From: Iodidimonas sp. SYSU 1G8
Lineage (GTDB): Bacteria; Pseudomonadota; Alphaproteobacteria; SMXS01
DNA: 64,000 nucleotides
Assembly (NCBI RefSeq): GCF_039655775.1
Contig: NZ_JBBYXJ010000001.1
Span: 1,594,001 to 1,658,000, forward strand
Direction: 5' to 3'
Part shown: positions 16,815 through 25,694 of the stretch, piece after piece
How positions within the stretch are numbered: position 1 is the first letter of the stretch
How the letters are laid out: each line of letters opens with the position of its first letter
Notes under the pieces: generated by a model
The model's database searches: none
Told to the model about the DNA's origin: nothing
What the model saw: only the letters and a program-made list of their open reading frames with translations
Made by a program: the position numbers and the translations under genes

Positions 16815-19800
16815 TTTCTGCATCCGCCGCCCGGTCTTCGCGGTCATGCTGATCGCGGGCCTGGTGGCGCTGGGCTGGCTGTCCATCGGACGGGTCGGGA
16901 TCGACCTGTTCCCTCGCGTCGAGTATCCGTTCATCGCCGTGTCCACCGTGCTGGAGGGCGCGACGCCGGAGACGGTCGAGACGGAAGTCACCGATGCGCT
17001 GGAAGAAAAGCTCAACACCATCTCGGGCATCAAGACGCTGCGCTCGGTCAGCTCGGAAGGCCTGAGCCAGATCTTCCTCGAGTTCGAGCTGAACGAGAAC
17101 GTCGACGTCAAGAGCCAGGAGGTGCGCGACCGGATCGCGCTGGCGCGCGCCGACATTCCCGTCGAGGCGGAGCCGCCCGTGGTGGAAAAGGTCGACCCGG
17201 ATTCCGAGCCGATCATGTCGGTGCTGGTCGCGGGTGATTTTCCCGTGCGCGACCTGACGACCTATGCCGACGACGTGGTGAAGGAGGCGCTGCAGCGCAT
17301 TCCCGGCGTCGGCTCGGTGGAGCTGGTCGGCGGCCGCGAGCGCGAGGTGCGGATCTGGCTGGACGCCGACAGGCTGCGCGGCTTCGGCGTGTCGGCGCAG
17401 CAGGTGCTGGCGGCGATCGGCGCGGAGCACGCCGAAATTCCCGGTGGCCGGCTCGAAGCGGGCGGCGGCACGCGGGAATTCTCGGTCAAGACCAAGGGCG
17501 AGGTGGAATCGGTCGCCGCGTTCGGCGACATCGTCGTCGCCTTCCGGGACGGCGCGCCGACATGGCTGCGCGACGTCGCCCGGATCGAGGACGGCGTCGA
17601 GGACGAGCGCACCTATGCCGAACTGGGCGGCAAGCGCGGCGTCTCGCTCGATATCCGGCGCCAGTCCGGCAAGAACACGGTCGCCGTGGCCAGCGAGGTG
17701 CGCGCGGCGCTGGCGGCGCTGGAGCGCGACGCGCCGGCGGGCTTGGAACTGGTGGTCGCCAAGGACGTGGCCAGGTTCATCGAATCCTCGATCCGCGACG
17801 TCAGTTTCGACATGGTGCTGGGCGGGTTTCTCGCCGCCATGATCACCTTCATCTTCCTGCTCGACAGCCGCAGCACGCTGATCGTCGCGGTCGCCATTCC
17901 CACATCGGTGGTCGCGACCTTCTTCGCGTTCTACGTGGCCGGCTTCACCGTCAACATGCTGACGATGATGGCGCTGTCCGTGTCGGTCGGCCTGCTGGTC
18001 GACGACGCCATCGTCGTGGTCGAGAGCATTCACCGCTACATCCAGGCGGGCGAGCCGCCCTTGCAGGCCGCCTCGAAAGGCGTGCGGCGCGTCGGCGCGG
18101 CGGTGCTGGCCGGCACACTCACCATCGTCGCGGTGTTCGTGCCGATCGCGTTCATGGAAGGGCTGGTCGGCGCCTTCTTCTTCCAGTACGGCCTGAGCGT
18201 GTCGTTCGCGGTCATGGTGTCGTGGCTGATTTCCATGACGCTGACGCCCATGCTGGCGTCGCGTTTCCTGACCAAGCACGAGGCGCACGGGCCGGTGCTG
18301 CGGCGGCTCGAAGGCTTTCACACGGCCATGGAGGCGCATTACCGGCAGGCGCTGGCCGCGACGCTGCGGCGGCGATGGGTCGCCATGGTGGCGCTGGTGG
18401 CGGCGATCTATCTGGGCGTCACCGTCGCCGCCCTGGTGCCGAACGAGTTCATGCCGCGCACGGACCGGAGCGAGTTCACCGCGCTGGTCCAGCTGCCGCT
18501 GGGCACGGGCATCGAGGAGACCAAGCAGGTCGCCGGCGGCATCGCCCGCGAGATCGAAACCATTGGCGGCGTCACGTCGGTGTTCGTCACGGTCGGCGCG
18601 GGCGTCCAGAACAAGGTCAACGAGGCCAGCTACTACATCGCCCTCGCGCCGAAGGCGGACCGTGACGACGGCCAGTTCGCCATCATGGACAAGGTACGCG
18701 CGGTGCTCGACCGGCACGGCGCGGCGCTGAAATCGTACAAGCTGCTGGAAATTCCCTGGGTCTCGGGCGGCGCGGGCAGCGCACCGCCGGTCGAGCAGCT
18801 GTTCCAGGGCCGCGACCTGAGGGAACTGGACCGGCTGAGCCAGGATCTGGCGGCGAAAATGCGGCCGCTGCCCGCCTTCCAGGACGTGAAGACTTCGTTC
18901 GAGACCGGCAAGCCCGAGCTGCAGATTCATGTGGACCGGCAGCGGGCGGCCGATCTGGGCGTCTCGGTCGACCGGCTGGCCGGCACCGTGCGCGCGCTGG
19001 TCGGCGGAATCGACGCCGGCACTTATCAGGAGGGCGGCGAGCGCCATGACGTACGGATCCGGCTCGAGGAAGGCCAGCGCGACGATCTCGACCGGCTCAG
19101 CATGCTGCAGATCCCCAACACGCGCGGGGACCTGGTCGACATCGACAACGTCGCCACTCTCGCCATCGGCCTTGGCCCTGTGGAGATCACCCGCATGGAT
19201 CGCAGCCGGATGGTGGCCGTGACCGCCGCCAACAGCTCCAGCGTCACCCTGGGGCAGGCCGATGCCGAGCTGCACCGGCTCGTGTCGGGCATGACCGTGC
19301 CGCCGGGATATACGGCTCGGACGGAAGGCATGGCCAAGACCATGAAGGAATCGACGGCCGCCGTCGGCTTTGCGTTCGGGATGGCGCTGCTGGTGATCTA
19401 CATGGTGCTCGCCAGCCAGTTCAACAGCTTCACCCAGCCGGCGATCATGATGCTGTGCGCGCCGCTCGCCTTCATCGGCGCGTTTCTCGGCATCTGGCTG
19501 GAAGGCAGCGGCCTCAGCCTGTTCGCCCAGATCGGCCTCGTCGTCCTGATGGGGCTGGTGATGAAGAACGGCATCCTGCTGGTGGAGTACGCCAACCAGT
19601 TCCGCGAGGAACATGGCATGGACGCGAGAACCGCCATGCTGGAGGCCGCGCCGCTGCGCCTGCGGCCGATCCTGATGACGGCGCTCGCCGCCATCTTCGG
19701 CATGATTCCCATCGCCCTCGCCACGTCCGACGGGGCGGAATGGCGGCGGCCCATGGGCGTGCTGGTCATCGGCGGCCTGCTGTCGTCGACCTTCCTGACC

Positions 19801-19902
19801 CTGCTGATCGTGCCCGTCGCCTATACGCTGATGGCGGACGCCGGTGGGCTCATGCGGCGCATGACGGCGCGGCTGCGCGGGCGGCGGGCACCGGCCGAAT
19901 AG
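16801..19902 (+). CDS. RND family efflux pump permease (AcrB/HAE1 superfamily)
   Basis: A 1033-aa pump with the normal family length; ATG 16801 gives the conserved N-terminus GLADFCIRRPVFAVML. The proton-relay aspartate pair D401-D402 lies in GLLVDDAIVVVE, equivalent to D407/D408 of AcrB. Two large periplasmic loops follow TM1 and TM7. It exports hydrophobic compounds or metabolites; specificity is not deducible. It is the last gene of the TetR-MFP-RND operon and is followed by a hairpin at 19909-19928. Confidence 0.93.
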   Translation: MGLADFCIRRPVFAVMLIAGLVALGWLSIGRVGIDLFPRVEYPFIAVSTVLEGATPETVETEVTDALEEKLNTISGIKTLRSVSSEGLSQIFLEFELNENVDVKSQEVRDRIALARADIPVEAEPPVVEKVDPDSEPIMSVLVAGDFPVRDLTTYADDVVKEALQRIPGVGSVELVGGREREVRIWLDADRLRGFGVSAQQVLAAIGAEHAEIPGGRLEAGGGTREFSVKTKGEVESVAAFGDIVVAFRDGAPTWLRDVARIEDGVEDERTYAELGGKRGVSLDIRRQSGKNTVAVASEVRAALAALERDAPAGLELVVAKDVARFIESSIRDVSFDMVLGGFLAAMITFIFLLDSRSTLIVAVAIPTSVVATFFAFYVAGFTVNMLTMMALSVSVGLLVDDAIVVVESIHRYIQAGEPPLQAASKGVRRVGAAVLAGTLTIVAVFVPIAFMEGLVGAFFFQYGLSVSFAVMVSWLISMTLTPMLASRFLTKHEAHGPVLRRLEGFHTAMEAHYRQALAATLRRRWVAMVALVAAIYLGVTVAALVPNEFMPRTDRSEFTALVQLPLGTGIEETKQVAGGIAREIETIGGVTSVFVTVGAGVQNKVNEASYYIALAPKADRDDGQFAIMDKVRAVLDRHGAALKSYKLLEIPWVSGGAGSAPPVEQLFQGRDLRELDRLSQDLAAKMRPLPAFQDVKTSFETGKPELQIHVDRQRAADLGVSVDRLAGTVRALVGGIDAGTYQEGGERHDVRIRLEEGQRDDLDRLSMLQIPNTRGDLVDIDNVATLAIGLGPVEITRMDRSRMVAVTAANSSSVTLGQADAELHRLVSGMTVPPGYTARTEGMAKTMKESTAAVGFAFGMALLVIYMVLASQFNSFTQPAIMMLCAPLAFIGAFLGIWLEGSGLSLFAQIGLVVLMGLVMKNGILLVEYANQFREEHGMDARTAMLEAAPLRLRPILMTALAAIFGMIPIALATSDGAEWRRPMGVLVIGGLLSSTFLTLLIVPVAYTLMADAGGLMRRMTARLRGRRAPAE

Positions 19903-19908
19903 CAGAAA

Positions 19909-19928
19909 AGGCGGCCCCTCGGCCGCCT
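19909..19928 (+). terminator. Hairpin after the RND operon
   Basis: An 8-bp GC stem AGGCGGCC/GGCCGCCT with a 4-nt loop lies 7 nt after the pump stop codon. There is no U-tract, so it may end transcription weakly or protect the 3' end. Confidence 0.5.
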
Positions 19929-20058
19929 CATCCGCCGTCACTTTGCAACAGCGCAAAGATTTCCGGGCGCCCCGGCGCCAGGTCTGTGACCCGGCACGTC
20001 CGCGACTTATGCACACAAACGCCCGCTTCCGCCGATTGTTTCTCGGCGAGCCCCCGGT

Positions 20059-20072
20059 TTGATCCCAATCAA
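20059..20072. promoter_or_regulatory. FNR/FixK-type binding site upstream of the Rieske oxygenase
   Basis: TTGATCCCAATCAA is a perfect match to TTGAT-N4-ATCAA, the consensus of FNR/FixK/ANR regulators. Its centre is 66.5 bp before the ATG at 20132. If it acts at -41.5, transcription would begin near 20107 with a 25-nt leader. The site overlaps an earlier in-frame ATG at 20072, which argues against that upstream start. Confidence 0.72.
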
Positions 20073-20131
20073 TGAGGCCCGCCGCGAGCGCGCGCATGGT
20101 TCAACCGTCAGCAAAACTGGGGCCACGCGCC

Positions 20132-21526
20132 ATGAACATCCAACTCCCGAAGACCATCCGCCCCGGCGAAGCCCGCTGCGATGCGCCCTCGGTTCAGGAC
20201 ATTCTGGACCGCGACACACGAGAGATTCCGGCGGTCCTGCGCCAGCAGAACTACACGTTCACCGGCTCGGACGACATTCCGGCCGACCGCTACTTCTCGC
20301 GGCAATGGCACGATCTGGAAGTCGAGCACGTGTGGCGCAAGGTCTGGCAGATGGCCTGCCGCGAGGAGGAAATCCCGGAGGTGGGCGATCATGTCCTCTA
20401 TGAGGTCGTCGGCCTGTCGTTCATCGTGATCCGGACGGCGCCGGACGCGATCAAGGCGTTCGTGAACGCTTGCCTGCACCGCGGCCGCAAACTCCGTACC
20501 GAGGACGGCTCGGTCGCCAGTTTCCGCTGTCCCTATCATGGCTGGACCTGGGACATCTCGGGCGCGCTGTCCGAGGTGCCGTGCGGCTGGGACTTTCCCC
20601 ATGTGGACGCGAACACCGGCCGTCTGCCGGAAGCGCGCGTCGGGACCTGGGGCGGGTTCGTGTTCATCAATCCGGATCCGGACTGCGGCCCGCTTGAGCA
20701 GTATCTGGGCGACCTCCCCGCCCATTTCGACCGCTGGAGGCTGGAGGATTGCTACAAGGCCGTGCATGTGAAGAAGCGGATGCCGGCCAACTGGAAGGTC
20801 TGCGCCGAAGCCTTCATCGAAAGCTATCACGTCATCGACACCCACCCGCAGATCATGCCCCACACGGCGGATGCGAACACCCAATACGACAATTATGAAG
20901 GCCAGCATTTCAACCGGATGATCACGCCCATGGGCGTGCCGAGCCCGCATCTGAGCGCGTGCAGCGGGCAGCAGACGGTGGACGCCATGGTCAATACCTC
21001 CGGGCGCCAGGTCGGCGCGGTGGGCAAGCTGGCGCTACCCGAAGGACAGACGGCGCGGGCCTTCATGGCCGAGGTCGCCCGCCAGCGCTGCGGCGAACTC
21101 ACGGGGGTGGATTACGCCGACGCATCCGACAGCGAGATGCTGGACGCCATCCAGTACTTCGTCTTTCCGAACTTCTTTCCCTGGGGCGGCTTCAGCCCGA
21201 ACATCGTCTACCGGTTCCGTCCCGACGGAAACAATCCGGAATCCGCTATCGTCGAGATCATGATCCTGCACCGCTTCGACCCGTCGCAGCCGCGGCCCGC
21301 GCCGGTGCCGGTGCACGAGATGACCGACGAACAGGTCTGGGCCGACGCGCCGGAACTCGGCGGCCTGGGCGCCGTGTTCGATCAGGACATGTCCAACATC
21401 CCCTACGTGCAGGAAGGCCTGCACGCGACGACGGCCGGCAAGAACGCCGTGTCCATCGGCAACTATCAGGAAAGCCGCATCCGCGACCTGCACCGCAATC
21501 TGGAACGGTATATTCAGCACGCCTGA
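20132..21526 (+). CDS. Aromatic ring-hydroxylating (Rieske non-heme iron) oxygenase alpha subunit
   Basis: A 464-aa protein from ATG 20132; an in-frame ATG at 20072 lies inside a regulator site. The Rieske 2Fe-2S ligands are C114-L-H116 and C133-P-Y-H136. The mononuclear iron histidines are H233 and H238 in ESYHVIDTH. It adds one or two oxygen atoms to an aromatic or demethylates a ligand, with electrons from a ferredoxin reductase. No reductase, ferredoxin or beta subunit is encoded nearby, so partners come from elsewhere. A strong terminator ends the unit. The substrate is unknown. Confidence 0.88.
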   Translation: MNIQLPKTIRPGEARCDAPSVQDILDRDTREIPAVLRQQNYTFTGSDDIPADRYFSRQWHDLEVEHVWRKVWQMACREEEIPEVGDHVLYEVVGLSFIVIRTAPDAIKAFVNACLHRGRKLRTEDGSVASFRCPYHGWTWDISGALSEVPCGWDFPHVDANTGRLPEARVGTWGGFVFINPDPDCGPLEQYLGDLPAHFDRWRLEDCYKAVHVKKRMPANWKVCAEAFIESYHVIDTHPQIMPHTADANTQYDNYEGQHFNRMITPMGVPSPHLSACSGQQTVDAMVNTSGRQVGAVGKLALPEGQTARAFMAEVARQRCGELTGVDYADASDSEMLDAIQYFVFPNFFPWGGFSPNIVYRFRPDGNNPESAIVEIMILHRFDPSQPRPAPVPVHEMTDEQVWADAPELGGLGAVFDQDMSNIPYVQEGLHATTAGKNAVSIGNYQESRIRDLHRNLERYIQHA

Positions 21527-21557
21527 AGACGCTTCCCGCACCGTACCGTTCCTGACT

Positions 21558-21589
21558 AGCCCCGGCCAGACCCCTGGCCGGGGCTTTTT
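21558..21589 (+). terminator. Rho-independent terminator after the Rieske oxygenase gene
   Basis: A 12-bp perfect stem AGCCCCGGCCAG/CTGGCCGGGGCT with a 4-nt loop is followed by TTTTT. It ends immediately before the stop codon of the convergent amidohydrolase gene. Confidence 0.92.
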
Positions 21590-22900
21590 CTATCGCGGTC
21601 CCGAAAGGTATTCGAGGGCGACACGGGTCATCGCCTCGACACCGACTTTCAGCGTGTCATCGTTGACGCGGAATTCGGGCGAGTGACCGGGACGGCCCTG
21701 ATCGGCGGGCACGCCGGCATCGTTGATGCCGAGGAAAAAGAACAGGCCGGGGATTTCCTTCTGGTAATAGGCGAAATCCTCGGACGCCATGATCGGCGGC
21801 GCATCCTTCTGGACGCCGGCATGGCCCGCGCCGGCGCGCTCGAGCGCGGGCAGGACACGCTCCAGCAGCGCCGTGGGATTGAACACCGGCGGGGCGTAGG
21901 GGACGATGTTGACCTCGGCCGTCGCGCCCGACGCCTGCGCGGTGAAGGTGGCGGTCCGCCGGATATTCTCCAGCAGCGCGTCGTGGCTGGTGGGGTCCAG
22001 ATGCCGGATGGTGCCCGCCATCTCGACCTTGGCGGGAATGATGTTGTGCCGCACACCGCCATCGATCTTGCCGATGGAGATGACGGAAGGCGACAGGGCC
22101 GCGTTCATCTGGCGCGTGATCATGGTCTGGAGCGCGAGCACCGTCTGGGCCGAGACAACGACCGGATCGACGCCGGTCCAAGGGCTGGCACCGTGGGTCT
22201 GGCGGCCGTTCACGGTGATGTAGAGCTGATCCGAGCCAGCCATGGCGCCGCCGGGCCGGACGAAAATCTGCCCGGCCAGACCGGCCCAGACATGCATGCC
22301 GAAGATCGCCTCGGGCCTGGGATCGGCCAGCGCGCCCTCCTTGATCATCAGCCGCGCGCCGCCTTCCTCGCCTTCCGGCGCGCCCTCCTCGGCGGGCTGG
22401 AACAGGAACACCACCGTTCCGGGCAGGTCGGCCTTCATGCCGGACAGGATGGTGGCGACGCCCATCAGCATGGCGGTATGGGCGTCGTGCCCGCAGGCAT
22501 GCATGACGCCGACCTCCTTGCCGTTATAGGTCGTGCGCACCTTGGAGGCGAAAGGCAGGCCTTCCGGTTCGGTCACGGGCAATGCGTCCATGTCGGCGCG
22601 CAGGGCAATCACCGGTCCGGGTCTGCCTCCCTTCAGCACGCCGACGACTCCGGTATGGGCGACATTCTCGCGAACCTCGTCCAGACCCAGCGCGCGCAGA
22701 TGTCCGGCAACGATCCCGGCGGTGCGCACCTCGCGGTTGCCCAGTTCCGGGTACTGATGGAAATCGCGGCGCCACGTGATGACGTCCTGCTCCACCGCGA
22801 TGGCCTTCTGGCGGATTCCGTCCTGATCCTGCGCCAGGGCGCCGCCGGCCGCGGCCAACAACAATGCGCCTGCCAGCGCCGTGCTTCTGATCTTCATCAC
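21590..22900 (-). CDS. M20 family metallo-amidohydrolase (hippurate/IAA-amino-acid hydrolase type), exported
   Basis: A 436-aa protein with a Sec signal (1-23, cleavage after ALA). Metal and catalytic residues of the M20D family are visible: Asp103-x-Asp105 in RADMDALP, C136-G-H138-D139-A-H141 in HACGHDAHTAM, and the glutamate pair 171-172 in FQPAEEG. A dimerisation insert follows. It hydrolyses N-acyl amino acids or similar amides, here probably in the periplasm. Its start lies 63 bp from the FNR-type box at 22963-22976 on the other side. Confidence 0.9.
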   Translation of the reverse strand: MMKIRSTALAGALLLAAAGGALAQDQDGIRQKAIAVEQDVITWRRDFHQYPELGNREVRTAGIVAGHLRALGLDEVRENVAHTGVVGVLKGGRPGPVIALRADMDALPVTEPEGLPFASKVRTTYNGKEVGVMHACGHDAHTAMLMGVATILSGMKADLPGTVVFLFQPAEEGAPEGEEGGARLMIKEGALADPRPEAIFGMHVWAGLAGQIFVRPGGAMAGSDQLYITVNGRQTHGASPWTGVDPVVVSAQTVLALQTMITRQMNAALSPSVISIGKIDGGVRHNIIPAKVEMAGTIRHLDPTSHDALLENIRRTATFTAQASGATAEVNIVPYAPPVFNPTALLERVLPALERAGAGHAGVQKDAPPIMASEDFAYYQKEIPGLFFFLGINDAGVPADQGRPGHSPEFRVNDDTLKVGVEAMTRVALEYLSGPR

Positions 22901-22962
22901 CGGGCCACCCTCATGTTGGAGGGCGCAAGGCTAAGCGGCACTGGCCGGGCTGTCCACAGGCC

Positions 22963-22976
22963 TTGATCTGGATCAA
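22963..22976. promoter_or_regulatory. FNR/FixK-type binding site upstream of a 64-aa gene
   Basis: TTGATCTGGATCAA matches TTGAT-N4-ATCAA perfectly. The centre lies 68.5 bp before the small gene's ATG at 23038, nearly the same distance as the first box keeps from the Rieske gene. The site is also 63 bp upstream of the divergent amidohydrolase start, so it could affect either side. Confidence 0.72.
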
Positions 22977-23037
22977 CGCGGGGCCGCCTGACCGTGCGCA
23001 TTCTGGCTCGGTCAACACCGCCACGGGGAATAGCATC

Positions 23038-23232
23038 ATGAACATTGCCCAGAACGCCTCCTGCATCTGCCAGAACGCCGCGATCCGCGCCTATGAAGGG
23101 CTGCGCGAGCGCGGCGTCCGCGACCTGCATGCGTTCGACGCCGCCGTCACCGTTTTCCGGCACCATCATCCGGAGGTGAGGCCCGAGCAGGCGCGCCACG
23201 CCGTCGCCGAGTGGATCGCGCCGGACGCCTGA
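23038..23232 (+). CDS. Small conserved-looking protein of unknown function
   Basis: A 64-aa soluble protein. ATG 23038 is preferred over an earlier in-frame ATG because GGGGAA lies about 8 nt upstream and the FNR-type box overlaps the earlier start. The sequence has a Cys-x-Cys near the N-terminus (NASCICQNA), then a helix AIRAYEGLRERGV, a histidine run FRHHHPEV and an acidic tail. No family is recognised. It ends 7 bp before the convergent rhomboid stop. An FNR-type site suggests expression when oxygen is low. Confidence 0.65.
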   Translation: MNIAQNASCICQNAAIRAYEGLRERGVRDLHAFDAAVTVFRHHHPEVRPEQARHAVAEWIAPDA

Positions 23233-23239
23233 GGCCCAC

Positions 23240-23992
23240 TCAGCGGCGCCGGCCCCAGGGACCATCCCGGGGATCGCGCGGCGTGCGGTGGACCTTGCGA
23301 AAGGGCCGGTCGTGGCCCCTGGCGAAGTACCGGACGCCGGCGGGTTTGAAGAAGGGCAGCAGCACCATGCCGGCGAGGAATCCGCCGACATGGGCCCAGA
23401 AGGCGACGCCGCCCTCACCCGTGGGCGCCGACATGCCGCTGTACAGTTGAAGCCCGAACCACAACCCGAGCACGATGACGGCGGGAACGGCGACGAGGCC
23501 GAACGGAAACATCAGGACGCGCACATTGGCGCGGGGAAACAGCAGCAGGTAGGCGCCCAGCACGCCGGAGATCGCCCCGCTCGCGCCGACCATGGGAATT
23601 TCCGACCGGACATCGAGGAATGCCTGCGTCAACGCCGCGGCGATGCCGCACAGTAGGTAGAACACCAGGAAGCGGACGCGGCCCAACGCCACTTCCGTGT
23701 TATCGCCGAAGATCCAGAGATACAGCATGTTGCCGGCAAGATGCATGAAACCGCCATGCATGAACATGGAGGTGACCAATGTCGTCCACGCGGGCACGAC
23801 GGCCATCCCGTCGGGTAGCGTGGCATCGGTGAACAGCAGCGCCGGCACCATGCCCAGGGTATAGAACGCCGCCCGCGCGGCCTCGGCCGGCAGGCTCGCC
23901 TGCCAGAGCCAGACGCCGATGCACGCGGCGATGAGGAGCCAGGTCACGACCGGCTTGTGATCGTGGGGATTGTCGTCGAACAAGGGAAACAT
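23240..23992 (-). CDS. Rhomboid family intramembrane serine protease
   Basis: A 250-aa protein with six or seven membrane helices. The catalytic dyad is Ser138 in GASGAISG and His201 in AHVGGFLAG; the oxyanion helix HGGFMHLAGNMLYLW supplies His84 and Asn88. It cleaves transmembrane segments within the inner membrane. A basic C-terminal tail (PFRKVHRTPRDP) is cytoplasmic. The target is unknown. Confidence 0.92.
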   Translation of the reverse strand: MFPLFDDNPHDHKPVVTWLLIAACIGVWLWQASLPAEAARAAFYTLGMVPALLFTDATLPDGMAVVPAWTTLVTSMFMHGGFMHLAGNMLYLWIFGDNTEVALGRVRFLVFYLLCGIAAALTQAFLDVRSEIPMVGASGAISGVLGAYLLLFPRANVRVLMFPFGLVAVPAVIVLGLWFGLQLYSGMSAPTGEGGVAFWAHVGGFLAGMVLLPFFKPAGVRYFARGHDRPFRKVHRTPRDPRDGPWGRRR

Positions 23993-24128
23993 GGGCGGAG
24001 CTTACAGAGGCCGCCAGCGGCGGGACAGGCTTTTGCGCGGGGGGCAGCAGCAGCCGGTGCTTTCTCTTGCCGGTTCCGCTGGCTAGTATATCGCGCGACT
24101 CACAACGTCATTTGGGGAGAGAGAGATC

Positions 24129-24656
24129 ATGGCGCTGCTCAATCGGGCGAACGTCGTCCAGAACTGCTATGTCGTCAACGATTTGCGCGCCGCGTGCCAG
24201 CGGTACCACGACGTGTACGGCGTCGGGCCGTTCTTCGTTTTCGACCACATTCCGCTGGTCAAGAACTGGTACCGGGGGGAGGAAATGCCGCTCGACATTT
24301 CGGCCGCCTTCGTCCAGTCGGGCGACCTGAACATCGAATTCATCCAGCAGCACAATGACGGCCCGAGCTGCTACCGCGACATGTTCAAGCCGGGCGAGGA
24401 AGGCTTCCACCACACGGCCATCTTCTGCAAGGATTACGCGGCGGAAAAGGCTGCCTTCGAGGCCGCCGGCTTTCCCATCGCCAACGAGTTCCAGACGGGC
24501 GCGGACACCTTCCTGTGCTACACGGATACCCGTTCCGCGCTCGGCCACATGATCGAGCTGTACCAGGACCATGCCGGGGTGCGCGGCATGTACGCGGCGA
24601 TCCGCGCCGCCGCCGAGAACTGGGACGGCAAGAACATCTTCCACCCGCTGGGTTAA
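24129..24656 (+). CDS. VOC (glyoxalase/bleomycin resistance/dioxygenase) family protein
   Basis: A 175-aa protein of the glyoxalase_4 type. It begins with the betaalphabetabetabeta unit (NVVQNCYVVNDLRAACQRYHD) and has the later GFHHTAIFCKDY segment that usually carries metal ligands (His139-like) and a terminal ALGHMIELY with Glu. Substrate unknown; relatives near acyl-CoA catabolic genes include methylmalonyl-CoA epimerase-like proteins. A GGGGAGAGAGAG ribosome site precedes the ATG. Confidence 0.85.
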   Translation: MALLNRANVVQNCYVVNDLRAACQRYHDVYGVGPFFVFDHIPLVKNWYRGEEMPLDISAAFVQSGDLNIEFIQQHNDGPSCYRDMFKPGEEGFHHTAIFCKDYAAEKAAFEAAGFPIANEFQTGADTFLCYTDTRSALGHMIELYQDHAGVRGMYAAIRAAAENWDGKNIFHPLG

Positions 24657-24663
24657 GTTGCCG

Positions 24664-24689
24664 ACGGGCCGGCTCAGACCGGCCCGTTT
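24664..24689. terminator. Terminator between VOC and Arg/Asp-rich lipoprotein genes
   Basis: A 9-bp GC stem ACGGGCCGG/CCGGCCCGT with a 6-nt loop is followed by a short T run. It lies between two convergent genes and can serve the plus-strand transcript. Confidence 0.72.
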
Positions 24690-25511
24690 CTAACGGCCCC
24701 TGCGTCCGCCACCATCGCCGCCGCCACCGCGATAGCCTCCGCCGCCGCCGCGATAGGATGGCGTGCTCGGCCGGCTCGATCCCTCATAGGCCCCTGAATT
24801 ACCGCCCGAGCGCGACTCACTCGCGCCGCTCCGGTAGTTCGCCTTGCCGGAGTCACGGCCACGCGGCGCCGTCTGGGCGGGTCGTGACCGGCCCTCGCCG
24901 CCGCGCCAGGCACGATTCTCCTGCACGCCCCGCGGCATGGATGGCCTCACACGCGCCGCCGCCGAGGCCCGGTCGGCCTGCTGACGAACCTGTCCCGGAT
25001 CGCGCGCCAGCGATGGCATGCGGTTGCCGCCGCCCCGCTCGCGCAGTCCGGCGCCGTCATAGGCCTTGCCCCGATAGCTCGGCTCACCCGGCGAGCGATC
25101 CCGGTCCCTCGGACCATCCCGGTCGCGGTCTCGGTCTCTCGGGCGGTCGCGGTCCCAGTGGCGGTCTCTGTCACGGCCATGCCAGGCATGGTCCCTGTCG
25201 CGCCAGCGGTGATGGCGCCAGCCGTCGGGCCAATGCCGATGCTGCCGCCAATAGGAATAATAATGGCGCGGAATCCGGACGGGCGGCGAATAGGCGTAGT
25301 AGCCTGGGTAATAGGAATAATAGTGCCCGGGATAGTAGAACAGCCCGTCATCGTAGCCATCATACCCTCCGCCATAGTAGCCAGCGCCACCATAATAACC
25401 CGCGTCGCTGACCTCGTCGGGGTAGGTCGCGCAGGCGCTCAGGACCATCGCCATCATCGCGCCCAGCAGGGGCGTACGCCACCGTCTTCCCATCGCCTGT
25501 ACCACCCGCAT
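24690..25511 (-). CDS. Low-complexity lipoprotein with Tyr/Gly and Arg-Asp repeats
   Basis: A 273-aa protein of unknown function. The signal peptide ends LSAC (lipobox, about residue 27). Residues about 35-85 are Tyr/Gly-rich (YYGGGYDGYDD, YYSYYPGYYAY). Residues about 98-145 are an alternating Arg-Asp block (RDRDRHWDRDRPRDRDRDRD). The C-terminus is Gly/Arg-rich (YRGGGGDGGGRRGR). The whole chain looks disordered after an exported anchor. Such proteins may bind polyanions or envelope polymers, but nothing here proves a role. Confidence 0.75.
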   Translation of the reverse strand: MRVVQAMGRRWRTPLLGAMMAMVLSACATYPDEVSDAGYYGGAGYYGGGYDGYDDGLFYYPGHYYSYYPGYYAYSPPVRIPRHYYSYWRQHRHWPDGWRHHRWRDRDHAWHGRDRDRHWDRDRPRDRDRDRDGPRDRDRSPGEPSYRGKAYDGAGLRERGGGNRMPSLARDPGQVRQQADRASAAARVRPSMPRGVQENRAWRGGEGRSRPAQTAPRGRDSGKANYRSGASESRSGGNSGAYEGSSRPSTPSYRGGGGGYRGGGGDGGGRRGR

Positions 25512-25694
25512 TTCAAGCCTCCAGCTACCCTGTGTCTGGATATAGACCAGCCGTGCCGGCCGGCGACCGTTACGACATCGGTCCGACTTCCCGCCCGCTC
25601 GGCCGCGTCCCCTTTTTCGATAACGGCTTGAACGGGGCTATGCTAGCGTCCTTGGTGAACCGTTGCATTCACGCGATCTTGGGGAGGAACGCGA

